A stretch of 64,000 bases of DNA, from NCBI GenBank assembly GCA_004557385.1, contig SFEA01000002.1:1-64000 (forward strand), written 5' to 3'. Below the pieces are notes generated by a model, which saw nothing but the letters and a program-made list of their open reading frames with translations, did no database searches and had not been told where the DNA came from. The position numbers were made by a program, and so were the translations under genes. Positions 8,038 to 17,048 of this stretch are shown piece after piece (the stretch's first letter is position 1; each line of letters starts with the position of its first letter). The DNA is from Bacteroidales bacterium (GTDB lineage: Bacteria > Bacteroidota > Bacteroidia > Bacteroidales > Muribaculaceae).

Positions 8038-8685
8038 TTAGTTGGCGTTGTGTGCCATCAGGTTTTGATTAACAGCCGGAAATTCAATGTAAGCCATGCT
8101 TTGATGGATGTGGTTGGCAAAGCGTTGCCAGTCGAAGCACCACGGGTCGTCCTTGCGTGTGGGTGCGATGTCGCTGTGTCCCACAATGTAGCGGATGTGG
8201 TTGCGCATGCAAATGTCCTTCACCAATCGGCTTAGGGCGTTATATTGAATGTAGTTCGGACCCTCGGTGCGAGTGTTCACAATCTCTATTCCAATCGACG
8301 AATCGTTGAGGTGGGTGCGTCCCACACCGGGCAACATGCTGCGGCCGGCGTGTTGTGCAATGTTGTGTTCCTCCACCATTTTGATGATTTCGCCGCTACG
8401 GCTGATGATGTAGTGCGGCGACACGTTGTGTTGCCGGAACTGGCTGATGCAGCCATCGGTGTTGAACGAGTCGGCTTGGGCATAGTAGCACGAATGAATC
8501 ACAATCACGTCGATGTCGGCGGCGCTACGCTTGGCTTCGCGAAAACCATAGTTGACGTCTTTGGTGATGTCCTTCGGTATCAAAAAGGTGTGCGATTCCA
8601 CTATCTCCGAGTCGGCGTCGGTGCGTGACTGCGCCGTCACCAATGTTAGCAAAATTAGCAGTAGGGTTGATATGTGTCGTTTCAT
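8038..8685 (-). CDS. Secreted N-acetylmuramoyl-L-alanine amidase (Amidase_2)
   Basis: Begins with a signal peptide (MKRHISTLLLILLTLVTAQS) and continues as an Amidase_2/PGRP-like zinc amidase that would cut the bond between muramic acid and L-alanine in peptidoglycan. Zinc ligands are visible as His64 in VIVIHS and His170 in VGHSDIAPTRKDDPW; Cys183, just after the DP, would replace the third ligand region in CFDW. The middle contains QHAGRSMLPG and SSIGIEIVNT, both family hallmarks. Length 215 fits an enzyme with no extra wall-binding domain. It faces menA and is monocistronic. Similar short amidases occur in phages, but a native signal peptide and codon use like its neighbours argue for a chromosomal gene. 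Confidence 0.88.
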   Translation of the reverse strand: MKRHISTLLLILLTLVTAQSRTDADSEIVESHTFLIPKDITKDVNYGFREAKRSAADIDVIVIHSCYYAQADSFNTDGCISQFRQHNVSPHYIISRSGEIIKMVEEHNIAQHAGRSMLPGVGRTHLNDSSIGIEIVNTRTEGPNYIQYNALSRLVKDICMRNHIRYIVGHSDIAPTRKDDPWCFDWQRFANHIHQSMAYIEFPAVNQNLMAHNAN

Positions 8686-8877
8686 TGGGTTCGTTTTGGT
8701 TTAATTTTGATGTTAAAGATAAGAAATTAATTGCAAAATGCCAAATGTTTGGCGCAATTATTTTGATGGCGAAATTATGTGATAAAGCCGCATAGAATCA
8801 TTAACTTTGCAATCGGTAAGTCCGCAAGTGCGGGTTGTAGCCACTTAAGATGTTTAATATTAAGCAAATAGCATATT

Positions 8878-9939
8878 ATGGCAAAAGTTAACGATATTGT
8901 TCGATTCCTGAATCAGGTGGGAGGCGGCCGCGTTTGCCGCATCGAAGGCAAACTGGCATACGTTGAAGACGAAGACGGATTTGAAACACCGGCATTGCTG
9001 AGCGAGCTGGTGGTTGTGGAGGCTGCCAAGACGGGCGCCTCGGCTTACGACCGTCCGTTGGCGCAGGCAAAAAGCAAGGAGGTGCCGGCACCGAGCACAA
9101 AACCGGCTCCGCCAACCGACTTGCCCATCGAAGAAACACCCACCGGCGACGTGCTGAACGTGGTGCTGGGCTATGAGGCAAAGGAACTCAAGCACCTCAA
9201 CACCACCACTTATTATGCCTATCTGGTGAACGACAGCAATTATTTCCTTTATTTCACCTATTTCACGCGCAACGAGGACACCGGCGAGTGGACCACGCGC
9301 TACCATGGCGTGGTGGAGCCGAACATACAAATCATGATGGAGGAATTTGACTTTGCCAGCATTCGCGACGTCAACCGCGTGGCTGTGCAATATATCGCCT
9401 TTAAGGTCGACAAACCGTTTGCGCCTAAGAATCCGGCGCTGGTTGAGCATAGACTCGACACCTCGAAGTTCCACCGGTTGCATTGCTTTCACGACAACGA
9501 ATATTTCGACAATCCGGTGATTGCCATCGACATTGTCAGGGGCGATGTGCCATCGAAGCAGATGGTGATTGACAGTGGCGAACTTGAACGTGCCCTGCGC
9601 ATGAAACGCGCTGCCGACAAGCCTGAACGCAAACCTGTTGAAAAAAAGAAGAAAGATGAGATTCCGGTAATCGACCTGCACATACACGAGCTGGTTGACA
9701 CTACAGCCGGCATGGGTCCAGCCGACATACTTGCCTATCAGATGCAAAAGTTCCGCGAAGCCATGGATGAGCATAAGAAGCACCTTGGCACCAAGCTGAT
9801 TTTCATTCACGGCAAGGGTGAGGGCGTTCTGCGCAAGGCGTTGCTCGACGAGCTTAAGCGTCGCTATCCGCGTTGCACTGCTCAGGATGCCAGCTTCATG
9901 GAATATGGCTTCGGAGCCACTCAAATCACCATCCATTAA
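8878..9939 (+). CDS. DUF2027 and Smr-domain protein
   Basis: A 353-residue Bacteroidetes-type protein. Residues 1-80 form a small beta-rich domain (KVNDIVRFLNQVGGGRVCRIEG), then a Pro/Lys-rich linker, the DUF2027 region to about residue 240, a Lys-rich hinge (RKPVEKKKKDE), and a C-terminal Smr domain. The Smr part shows the DLHIHEL motif and the HGKGEGVLRKAL motif. Smr domains bind branched DNA or RNA and some cleave RNA at stalled ribosomes; the role of this architecture is not known. A TAACTTTG element at 8802-8809 is a likely promoter. The EFR1 gene follows after 21 bases. Confidence 0.88.
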   Translation: MAKVNDIVRFLNQVGGGRVCRIEGKLAYVEDEDGFETPALLSELVVVEAAKTGASAYDRPLAQAKSKEVPAPSTKPAPPTDLPIEETPTGDVLNVVLGYEAKELKHLNTTTYYAYLVNDSNYFLYFTYFTRNEDTGEWTTRYHGVVEPNIQIMMEEFDFASIRDVNRVAVQYIAFKVDKPFAPKNPALVEHRLDTSKFHRLHCFHDNEYFDNPVIAIDIVRGDVPSKQMVIDSGELERALRMKRAADKPERKPVEKKKKDEIPVIDLHIHELVDTTAGMGPADILAYQMQKFREAMDEHKKHLGTKLIFIHGKGEGVLRKALLDELKRRYPRCTAQDASFMEYGFGATQITIH

Positions 9940-9960
9940 CCCATTTTTGTCTGAAAAGAT

Positions 9961-10725
9961 ATGATATTCTATTTCAGTGGTACAGGCAACTCTAAGCATG
10001 TGGCTGAGCAGCTGGCTGCGATGCTTGGCGAGCGCTTGGTGGCAATAGCTGAGGCTGTGGCTGAAGGCACCCTCACTTTCGCGCTTGCCGAGGGCGAGAG
10101 CGTGGGTTGGGTGTTTCCCACCTATTCGTGGGGGCCGGCGCCTGTTGCAGCCGATTTTGCCTCGCGTGTGCAACTGCAAGGCTGTTGCGCCGACACCTAT
10201 TGCTATATGGTGACCACCTGCGGCGACGAGGTGGGCGAGACGGTGTCGATGTTCGCCAAATCGCTTGGCAACATTCGCCTGAAGGCAGCATTCTCAGTGC
10301 AGATGCCCAACAATTACATTCTGCTGCCTGGCTTCGACGTCGATGACAAGGCGCTTGAGCGCAGCAAGGTTGAGGCTTCTGCCGCACGCATCAAGGCCGT
10401 TGCCGAGGCTATAGCCGCAAAACGCGAAATCATCGACGTGGTGGAGGGGCCGTGGCGACGTCTGAAGTCGAGGCTCGTCTATCCGTTGTTTCGCCGCTTT
10501 GCCATGAGCGACAAGGCGTTTGCTGCAAACACCGACGTGTGCACTCGCTGCGGCTTGTGCGCCCGCGAATGTCCGGCGAACAACATCACTCTTGACGGTG
10601 GCAGCTTGCCCCGTTGGCATGGCAACTGCACCATGTGCCTCAGCTGCATACATCGTTGCCCGGTGCGTGCCATTGAATATGGCAAAGCAACGCGCAGCAA
10701 AGGACGTTATTTCTTCCGCCCTTAG
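9961..10725 (+). CDS. EFR1-family flavodoxin-ferredoxin fusion
   Basis: A 254-residue cytoplasmic redox protein. The first ~150 residues are a flavodoxin domain with the FMN phosphate loop FSGTGNSK at 5-12. The C terminus carries two 4Fe-4S sites, CTRCGLCARECP and CTMCLSCIHRCP, spaced as in bacterial 2[4Fe-4S] ferredoxins. This is the EFR1 architecture common in anaerobes. It probably relays electrons between a low-potential donor and an unknown acceptor. It lies 21 bases after the DUF2027-Smr gene and is likely cotranscribed with it, though no functional link is known. Confidence 0.9.
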   Translation: MIFYFSGTGNSKHVAEQLAAMLGERLVAIAEAVAEGTLTFALAEGESVGWVFPTYSWGPAPVAADFASRVQLQGCCADTYCYMVTTCGDEVGETVSMFAKSLGNIRLKAAFSVQMPNNYILLPGFDVDDKALERSKVEASAARIKAVAEAIAAKREIIDVVEGPWRRLKSRLVYPLFRRFAMSDKAFAANTDVCTRCGLCARECPANNITLDGGSLPRWHGNCTMCLSCIHRCPVRAIEYGKATRSKGRYFFRP

Positions 10726-10761
10726 CCGCGCGCATCTTTTTTATGAGTTATTATCCTGCTC

Positions 10762-11613
10762 TTATTGCCCGAAGGCGTCGAATGCTTTGCTGAAAAACAC
10801 CATTTGATAGTCGAGGGCATTGCACCAGAACTGCCAAGTGTGAGCTCCGGGGCGTTCGGCATAGTCGTGTGCAATCTTTGCATCGAGCATAGCCTGGTGC
10901 AATGCGCGATTAACGCCGATGAAAAAGTCGTCGACGCCGCACTCAAACACTATGCGTTGGTTGGTTTTTAAGCCCGGTATTAGGTTGATTACTGTGTGCT
11001 TATCCCACACTGCCTTGTTTTGCGCATATTCGCCAAGGGCGGCTTTCATCTCCCATTTTTCGGCAAACGGACGTATGTCAACGCCGCCGCTCATGCTGCC
11101 GCAGCTGGCAAACACATCGGGGTGGCGCAGCGCGATGAACAAGGCGCCGTGACCGCCCATGCTCAGCCCGGTGATGGCGCGCATGCCAGCCTCGGGGATG
11201 GTGCGGTAGGAGTTGTCGATGAAGTTCACAAGGTCGTGGGTGATGAATGTTTCATACTGCGACTCCTTGTTGACGGGCGAATCCCAATACCAGCTGTTTT
11301 TGCCGTCGGGGCAAACAATAATCACACCGTATTGCGAAGCCATGTCGGGCAAATCTTCCTTCTTGCTCACCCAGTTGGTGTTGTTTCCGCCGTAGCCGTG
11401 AAGCAGATATAGCACCGGATATTGAGCCTCCTGACATTCAGGGTCGGAATACTCCTCGGGCAAGATTATGGTGCAGAGCACCGGTTCCGACATCTTCGAT
11501 GCCTTCACTTTCGCCTCCTGTATTTGCGATTTTTGTGCAAATGCCGGCAGGGAAATAATCAAGACGAGCATTAGCGCCAGAGGCTTTAGCCTGATTCGAA
11601 ATTTCGTTGTCAT
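10762..11613 (-). CDS. Secreted alpha/beta-hydrolase esterase (FrmB/esterase D-like)
   Basis: The reading frame is open to 11673, but the ATG at 11613 (MTTKFRIRLKPLALMLVLII) begins a clean signal peptide ending at PAFAQ, so I use it; the protein is then 283 residues. The catalytic nucleophile is the serine of ITGLSMGGHGAL, and a C-terminal HTWQFW supplies the histidine. YLLHGYGGNNTNW is the oxyanion region. The family includes S-formylglutathione hydrolases, feruloyl and acetyl-xylan esterases, and mycolyltransferase-like enzymes. The signal peptide favours an exported carbohydrate esterase. It is the last gene of the six-gene run, 34 bases after codB. Confidence 0.85.
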   Translation of the reverse strand: MTTKFRIRLKPLALMLVLIISLPAFAQKSQIQEAKVKASKMSEPVLCTIILPEEYSDPECQEAQYPVLYLLHGYGGNNTNWVSKKEDLPDMASQYGVIIVCPDGKNSWYWDSPVNKESQYETFITHDLVNFIDNSYRTIPEAGMRAITGLSMGGHGALFIALRHPDVFASCGSMSGGVDIRPFAEKWEMKAALGEYAQNKAVWDKHTVINLIPGLKTNQRIVFECGVDDFFIGVNRALHQAMLDAKIAHDYAERPGAHTWQFWCNALDYQMVFFSKAFDAFGQ

Positions 11614-11647
11614 AGATTTGTTTATTGGAGAATATTGATTGTTTGTT

Positions 11648-12901
11648 TCAGTTGTTGCGATGTTGCAGGGCATTTCCGGCGAGGTAGCAGATGCTTGCCA
11701 CCACCATGCCGTTGATTGATGCTATGCCCCAAGGCACGAGGTTTGCCACCACGGCACCGGCTGCCACGCCAGCCACAGCGCCCCATTCCACGTTGTTGAT
11801 GGCAACAGTGCCGTTGATGTAGGCTTTGCGATGCATAAAATATGAGATGACTATGATGATGCCCACAGGCGGCAGTGTGCAGTTGAGTATGTTAAGGAAT
11901 CCGCAAAAATTCCAGTATAGCCATTCGGCAGCCAGCGTGCCGAGCAAACCTGTGGCAAGCACCAAGGTTTTCTTGCTCAGTTTGGTGATGTTGGCAAGTC
12001 CAAGACCAGCTGAATAGAGCGCATTGTCGTTGGTGGTCCAAATGTTAAGCCCAAGCACGAGTATGGCAATGTAGAACAGGTTGAGGTTGAGCATCACGTC
12101 GAAGATGTCGTTACCGCCTACGCAAATCGACGACACTGCTCCAAAGCAGAACATCAGGCTGTTGCCAATGAAGAAGGCAATCACGGTGATTATGCAACCC
12201 ATTTTGCCGCTGCGGGCAAAGCGGGTGAAGTTTGGCGTGGCGCTACCGCCCGAAACAAAGCTGCCCACCACCAGTCCGGCGCCGCCAATGATGCCGAGGT
12301 CGGAGGTGCTGCGGGCAAACTGGTCGACGATGGTTGCATCGCCCTTTTGAATAGCCATAATCATAGCCACGGTGCCGAGAATAGCCACGCATGGCACGGC
12401 GATGAAGCTGATGATGGTGAGACTCTTGATTCCTTTATAGGCACTGGCTGTCATGCAAATGCCGGCAATAGCCACCAGCAGATACTCGTATGTCTTGTTG
12501 TCGCCAAGCAGTTGGCTGGCAACGGGTATGGCAAACATGGCAAGACCCACGCCAAACCATCCGATTTGCGTGAACGAAATCATTGCGCTGGGCAGATAGC
12601 TGCCGTAACGGCCAAAGCTGCGAATGGCAAGGTTGTCGAGCGACAATCCGCTTTCGCCGCCCACAAAGCCGAGTGCTCCGGTGTAAGCGCCAAGGATGAC
12701 GCCGCCAAGAATCAGCGCGCCGATAAAGCCGTAGAGGTCGAGCCCTTCGGCGAGTTTCTGACCCACCCACATGCTTGCCGAGAAGAAGGTGAATCCCATC
12801 ATAATCATAAACATGCTCCAGAAGCCGCGTCGTGCGCCGGCGGGCACTTGCTGGTGGGTGTAATCGATGTCCACTTTGGTGTTGTTTGCTTGATTGCTCA
12901 T
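11648..12901 (-). CDS. codB: Cytosine permease CodB (NCS1 family)
   Basis: A 417-residue, 12-helix nucleobase:cation symporter of the NCS1 family. The N-terminal QVPAGARRGFWSMFMIMMGFTFFSASMWVG and FVGGESGLSLDNLAIRSFGRYGSYLPS match CodB proteins; the latter is the conserved substrate-site loop. It would bring cytosine, or a related base, into the cell. The gene lies 44 bases after the phosphoribosyltransferase gene. No codA-type cytosine deaminase is nearby, which makes the true substrate and downstream route worth checking. Confidence 0.85.
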   Translation of the reverse strand: MSNQANNTKVDIDYTHQQVPAGARRGFWSMFMIMMGFTFFSASMWVGQKLAEGLDLYGFIGALILGGVILGAYTGALGFVGGESGLSLDNLAIRSFGRYGSYLPSAMISFTQIGWFGVGLAMFAIPVASQLLGDNKTYEYLLVAIAGICMTASAYKGIKSLTIISFIAVPCVAILGTVAMIMAIQKGDATIVDQFARSTSDLGIIGGAGLVVGSFVSGGSATPNFTRFARSGKMGCIITVIAFFIGNSLMFCFGAVSSICVGGNDIFDVMLNLNLFYIAILVLGLNIWTTNDNALYSAGLGLANITKLSKKTLVLATGLLGTLAAEWLYWNFCGFLNILNCTLPPVGIIIVISYFMHRKAYINGTVAINNVEWGAVAGVAAGAVVANLVPWGIASINGMVVASICYLAGNALQHRNN

Positions 12902-12945
12902 ATTTGAATTGCAGTTTTTTTATTTTATAGATTAGAATTTCGAGG

Positions 12946-14037
12946 TTAGATGTATTTCCCTAATGCCGATTTGATTTGTTGCAGACGCAATTGGCACACG
13001 TCGCTCAGACTGATTTCCGAGGCTTTCGCCACCAATGCCTGTTCGGCTTCGTAGAGGCGTTTCATTTCCACCTTCTTCAGCCCTGCAAAGTGGTTCGCCT
13101 CGAGCCAAGCATCGAAGGTGATAGGGGTGGAGTAGCCAAGTTTTTCTTCAATGAAGTCTTTCAAGTTCACCTCATTGGCAATGCTTGCCAGGCTCTCCCA
13201 ATATTCGGTGGCTTCGTGATAGTGGTCGGGTATTTCGTAGCGTCGTGCGCCGCCATCGTAGATGATGCAGCGTTCAAACAGGGCGTTTTGGTTCGCCACT
13301 ACGGCTTTGCGGAATTGTGGCGCAATCACGCCGCCGTTCCAATAGAAGTCGATGTCGGGGATGTTGATTCCGGTAACGCCGCGGTCTTCGTAAACCGAGA
13401 AGATTCCTTCGAAGAACACGCAGTGAATGCCTTGAAACGACGGCCACAGCTGGCGAGCCTTGGCGGTGAGCTCCTCAAGCACGTTGATGGCGCGTGTGCC
13501 GCCAATGGTGAAGAAAATCATGCGGCGCAGCTGAGTGCCGGCGGCTTGATATTCGTCGAAGATGTAGTTGATGCATTTCACCAATGTGTCGCCGGTGGCA
13601 ATGATGTCGCCAATGAGCATGGTGGCATTGGCGTCGATGTGGTTTTTCTTATATCGGATGTCGAGCCCGGTGATTACTCGCTCAGGCGATATCACGCGTT
13701 CGCACGACAGAAAACTCATGTTGTCGACCTGAATGCCACAGCGATAGCAGCTTTCCTCGAGTGGATAGTTTAAGCCGCCACGCAATATGGTGAGGATGTT
13801 GGTTTTTGTGGTCAGTCCACATTCCTTAAAGTGTTCGAGGGCAGTGATTGTGGGGGCAAGCGGCGCTGCGTAGGTGTCGTAGCCCACCACTTCGGGCAGC
13901 ATCATCAGTTTTATGGTGGCGGGGTTGCTTGCCACATAATAGTGATTGCTGAGGTGCGGAGCGTCCAATTTGTAGAGTTGGGTTCCGTTTTTGTAGATTA
14001 GAGGTTTCAGATTTGTGCCTTTTGTGAAATTTTCCAT
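12946..14037 (-). CDS. Phosphoribosyltransferase-family protein of unusual length
   Basis: A 363-residue cytoplasmic protein with a type I PRTase core. The PRPP-binding loop is IGDIIATGDT at residues 142-151, and ILRGGLNY at 84-91 resembles the ILRAGL segment of uracil phosphoribosyltransferases. Ordinary uracil or hypoxanthine PRTases are near 180-210 residues. Here an additional ~150 residues follow (including EGIFSVYEDRGVTGINIPDIDFYWNGG, then a helical C terminus), so the exact substrate is not clear. It precedes codB by 44 bases, which suggests it converts an imported base to a nucleotide. I would call it a base-salvage PRTase, substrate unknown. Confidence 0.65.
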   Translation of the reverse strand: MENFTKGTNLKPLIYKNGTQLYKLDAPHLSNHYYVASNPATIKLMMLPEVVGYDTYAAPLAPTITALEHFKECGLTTKTNILTILRGGLNYPLEESCYRCGIQVDNMSFLSCERVISPERVITGLDIRYKKNHIDANATMLIGDIIATGDTLVKCINYIFDEYQAAGTQLRRMIFFTIGGTRAINVLEELTAKARQLWPSFQGIHCVFFEGIFSVYEDRGVTGINIPDIDFYWNGGVIAPQFRKAVVANQNALFERCIIYDGGARRYEIPDHYHEATEYWESLASIANEVNLKDFIEEKLGYSTPITFDAWLEANHFAGLKKVEMKRLYEAEQALVAKASEISLSDVCQLRLQQIKSALGKYI

Positions 14038-14076
14038 CGTTAGTTATGGTGTTGAGTTGGGTTTAGTATGGGTTTT

Positions 14077-14526
14077 TTATCGTTTTTTCTTAAAAAAGTC
14101 GGTCATCAGTTGTGCACATTCGTCGGCGAGCACACCGCCTTGCACCACGGTGCGTTTGTGGAAAGGCTGTGGGCAGAAAGTGTGATAGCCGCGTTTGTCG
14201 TCGGGGGCGCCGTACACCACGCGAGCAATCTGGCTCCATCCCAACGCGCCGGCGCACATCAGGCAAGGTTCAACGGTGACGTATATGGTGCAGTCAACCA
14301 GATATTTTCCGCCAAGCATGGCAGCAGCCGAGGTGATGGCTTGCATCTCGGCATGGGCGGTGACGTCGGTGAGCGTTTCGGTGAGGTTGTGTGCTCGGGC
14401 AATAACCTGACCGTGGCTCACAATCACGGCACCGATGGGCACCTCGTCGGCATCGGCAGCCAGGCGCGCCTCGTTGAGCGCCATTCGCATGAATCGTTCG
14501 TCGTCGTTGTTGTTGGTTGGGGTCAT
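14077..14526 (-). CDS. tadA: tRNA-specific adenosine deaminase TadA
   Basis: A 149-residue zinc deaminase that converts adenosine 34 of tRNA-Arg(ACG) to inosine. The zinc and catalytic residues are in place: His58 and Glu60 in AHAEMQAI, and Cys88 and Cys91 in EPCLMCAGAL. Downstream RVVYGAPDDKRG and GVLADECAQLMTDFFKKKR are distinctive for TadA rather than for cytosine or guanine deaminases. Because the next two genes are a PRTase and CodB, a nucleobase deaminase was considered, but the C-terminal signature fits TadA better. It lies 28 bases after murF-alr. Confidence 0.88.
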   Translation of the reverse strand: MTPTNNNDDERFMRMALNEARLAADADEVPIGAVIVSHGQVIARAHNLTETLTDVTAHAEMQAITSAAAMLGGKYLVDCTIYVTVEPCLMCAGALGWSQIARVVYGAPDDKRGYHTFCPQPFHKRTVVQGGVLADECAQLMTDFFKKKR

Positions 14527-14554
14527 AACGGAGCGGGTAAAAAATAAGTGGTAT

Positions 14555-17020
14555 TTATTCGCGATAATACACGCGCTTGATGCGGGTGGATATTGATGTT
14601 AGAATCTCGTAAGGGATGGTGTCGCGCACCTCGGCAAGCCGTTCCACGGGTATGTGTTCGCCAAAAATTTCCACGTTGTCGCCAACGTTGCAGTTGGCGT
14701 CGGTGACGTCAATCATGCACACGTCCATGCAGATGTTGCCAACAGTGGGGCACAATGTGCCGTTCACCCACATATTGATTTTGCCATTGCCAAAGTGGCG
14801 GTCGATGCCGTCGGCATAACCAACGGGTATGGTGGCAATGCGCGAGCGTCGGCTGAGCACACCTCGCTGGCCGTAGCCTATTGTGGTGCCTGCTTCCCAT
14901 TCTTTTATGGAAATAATCACCGAGTGAAGCGATGACACCGGCATGAGAGCTGCCTCGCTGCCGTCGGTGGTTGTGGCGATGCCGTATAGCCCGATTCCGA
15001 GGCGCACCATGTCGTATTGGTGTTCGGGAAAGCGCACAATGCCGGTAGAGTTGAGTATGTGGCGCGTGATGTAGTGCGGAGTGCCGTCCTGCAGAATCTT
15101 GCAGCACTCGTCGAAGTAGGCAAACTGCTGCATTGAGTAGGCGTCGCGTGCGGGCTCGTCGGCAACGCACAGGTGCGAGAAGACGGTTGCCGGCGTGATG
15201 GCATTTTGGCTTGAGAGCAGCTCGAGCAGTTCGGGCAGTTGCTCCTTCACAAATCCCAGGCGATGCATGCCGGTGTCGAGCTTGATGTGCACCGGATAGT
15301 TGGTGATGCCGTATTTTTGGGCTTCGCGTATGATTTCGCGGCACTCGTCGATGCTGTATACTTCAGGCTCGAGCTGGTAGGCGAACATTGCCTTGTAGTT
15401 GACCACACGCGGGTTCAACACCATGATTTTGGTGGTGATGCCGGCGTTGCGCAGGTCCACGCCTTCGTCGTGAGCCGCTACGGCTATGTAAGCCACGCCG
15501 CTGTCCTGCAGTGTCTTTGCCAATTCGTAGCTGCCGGCGCCGTAGCCCGATGCTTTGAGCATGCACACCATCTTGGTGGTGGGTTTCAGCAGCGAACGGA
15601 AGAAGTTGTAGTTGCTCGAAAGGGCATCGAGGTTCACTTCCATCACTGTTTGATGTAGTTTCGCCTCAAGCATGTCGGTGATGAGTTGGAAGTTGTATTC
15701 TGGAGCACCTTTCACCAAAATCAGTTCGTTCTCGAAATCGCTTGGCGACATTGAGTCGAGGAACTGTTGCGTTGAGCCAAAGAAGCGTGTATCGCCGCGG
15801 AACAGGTGAGCATATTTGCCAATCGTTGAGCCGATGCCAATCACGCGTGTGATGCCGCGGTTGTTGAGCAGTTCAGCCATTTGAGCGTAAGCAATGTCGG
15901 GATGGATGAGCAGGTCGGCAGAGTCGCTAATGATGGCTGTGTTGCTCAGCATCGAGGTGTTTTGCCGCGCCATAAAGTCGAGCGCACCGGCAAGCGAATT
16001 GTAGTCGCTGGGATAGCTGTCACTCACAATCATGCATCCGTTCATGCCTTCAATCACGTTGATGCGAGTGCGCACAGGCGTTAGGTTGGCAAGACGTGCG
16101 GCTGCATCGCGTGGGGCTATGCCCAGACTGAGCAGCACCGTTAGGCAGGTGATGGCGTTGTCGACGTGGTGGGTGTTGATTGACGGCACGGTTGCCGTGA
16201 ATTGCTCGCCGTTATAGGCAAATGTGAGCACGGTGGAGCGGTTGTTCACCGTCGAGCCTATTATTTGCAGCGAGGCATTGGGGTTACCGCGGCGGCTCCA
16301 AAGCGCCTTGGCAGCCGAGTGGTGTGCAATTGCGTTTGCCATGTCGCTGTTGTCGGCATCGAGCACAATGGTTTTGCAGTCGGCAAAGAGTTTGGCTTTT
16401 TCGGCAGCTTTCTGCTGCATCGAGTCGAAGTTTTCGCCGTGCTCGTTGGTGAGCGAGGTGAACACGCCCAGAGTGGGGCGAATCATAGCCTCGAGTCGTG
16501 CCATCTCGCCGGGTTGCGAAATACCGGCTTCGATGATGGCAATGTCGGTGGCTTCGTTGATTTCCCACAGCGATAGCGCCACGCCAATCTGCGAGTTGAA
16601 GCTGCGAGGCGAGCGCATGGTGCTAAACGACGGGGCGAGCAGCTGGTGCAACCACTCCTTCATGCAGGTCTTGCCGCGGCTGCCGGTGATGGCAATCACC
16701 GGTATGTTGAACCGGCTGCGGTGATAAGCTGCCAGTTGCTGCAACGCTTGCAGCGTGTTGGGCGTAACGATATAGTTAGCGTCGGCAGGCAGCCCTTGGG
16801 TGCTTTCGACCACAAAGTTGCGCACGCCCAGCTGATAGAGGTTGTCGACGTAGCGGTGCCCGTCGTTGTTCTTTGTGCGTAAAGCAAAAAAGAGAGTTTC
16901 GCTGGCAAAGGTGAGCGAACGCGAGTCGGTGAGCAGTCGGCTCACCACTGCATCAGGCTCGTATAGCGAGTCGGTGCTTGCCCCAAGAATCGAGGCTATT
17001 TCCGATATTGAATAGTTCAT
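14555..17020 (-). CDS. Bifunctional MurF ligase / alanine racemase
   Basis: An 821-residue fusion characteristic of Bacteroidetes. Residues 1-450 are UDP-N-acetylmuramoyl-tripeptide:D-Ala-D-Ala ligase (MurF), with the ATP loop GSRGKT at 113-118 in place of the usual GSNGKT. Residues from about 455 are alanine racemase: EVNLDALSSNYNFFRSLLKP leads to the PLP-lysine motif MLKASGYGAG, the HLCVADEP segment, and the active-site tyrosine in TIGYGQRGVLSRR. One polypeptide would thus make D-alanine and load it on the peptidoglycan precursor. It lies 28 bases after the GSCFA gene and 28 bases before tadA. The MurF half may be active or partly structural; the racemase half has all key residues I can see. 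Confidence 0.95.
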   Translation of the reverse strand: MNYSISEIASILGASTDSLYEPDAVVSRLLTDSRSLTFASETLFFALRTKNNDGHRYVDNLYQLGVRNFVVESTQGLPADANYIVTPNTLQALQQLAAYHRSRFNIPVIAITGSRGKTCMKEWLHQLLAPSFSTMRSPRSFNSQIGVALSLWEINEATDIAIIEAGISQPGEMARLEAMIRPTLGVFTSLTNEHGENFDSMQQKAAEKAKLFADCKTIVLDADNSDMANAIAHHSAAKALWSRRGNPNASLQIIGSTVNNRSTVLTFAYNGEQFTATVPSINTHHVDNAITCLTVLLSLGIAPRDAAARLANLTPVRTRINVIEGMNGCMIVSDSYPSDYNSLAGALDFMARQNTSMLSNTAIISDSADLLIHPDIAYAQMAELLNNRGITRVIGIGSTIGKYAHLFRGDTRFFGSTQQFLDSMSPSDFENELILVKGAPEYNFQLITDMLEAKLHQTVMEVNLDALSSNYNFFRSLLKPTTKMVCMLKASGYGAGSYELAKTLQDSGVAYIAVAAHDEGVDLRNAGITTKIMVLNPRVVNYKAMFAYQLEPEVYSIDECREIIREAQKYGITNYPVHIKLDTGMHRLGFVKEQLPELLELLSSQNAITPATVFSHLCVADEPARDAYSMQQFAYFDECCKILQDGTPHYITRHILNSTGIVRFPEHQYDMVRLGIGLYGIATTTDGSEAALMPVSSLHSVIISIKEWEAGTTIGYGQRGVLSRRSRIATIPVGYADGIDRHFGNGKINMWVNGTLCPTVGNICMDVCMIDVTDANCNVGDNVEIFGEHIPVERLAEVRDTIPYEILTSISTRIKRVYYRE

Positions 17021-17048
17021 TACTTTGTTTTCAATGAAAAAAGTTATT

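Noticed and set aside
14077..14526. Cytosine or guanine deaminase paired with CodB
   Set aside because: The CxxC and C-terminal signature fit tRNA adenosine deaminase TadA better.
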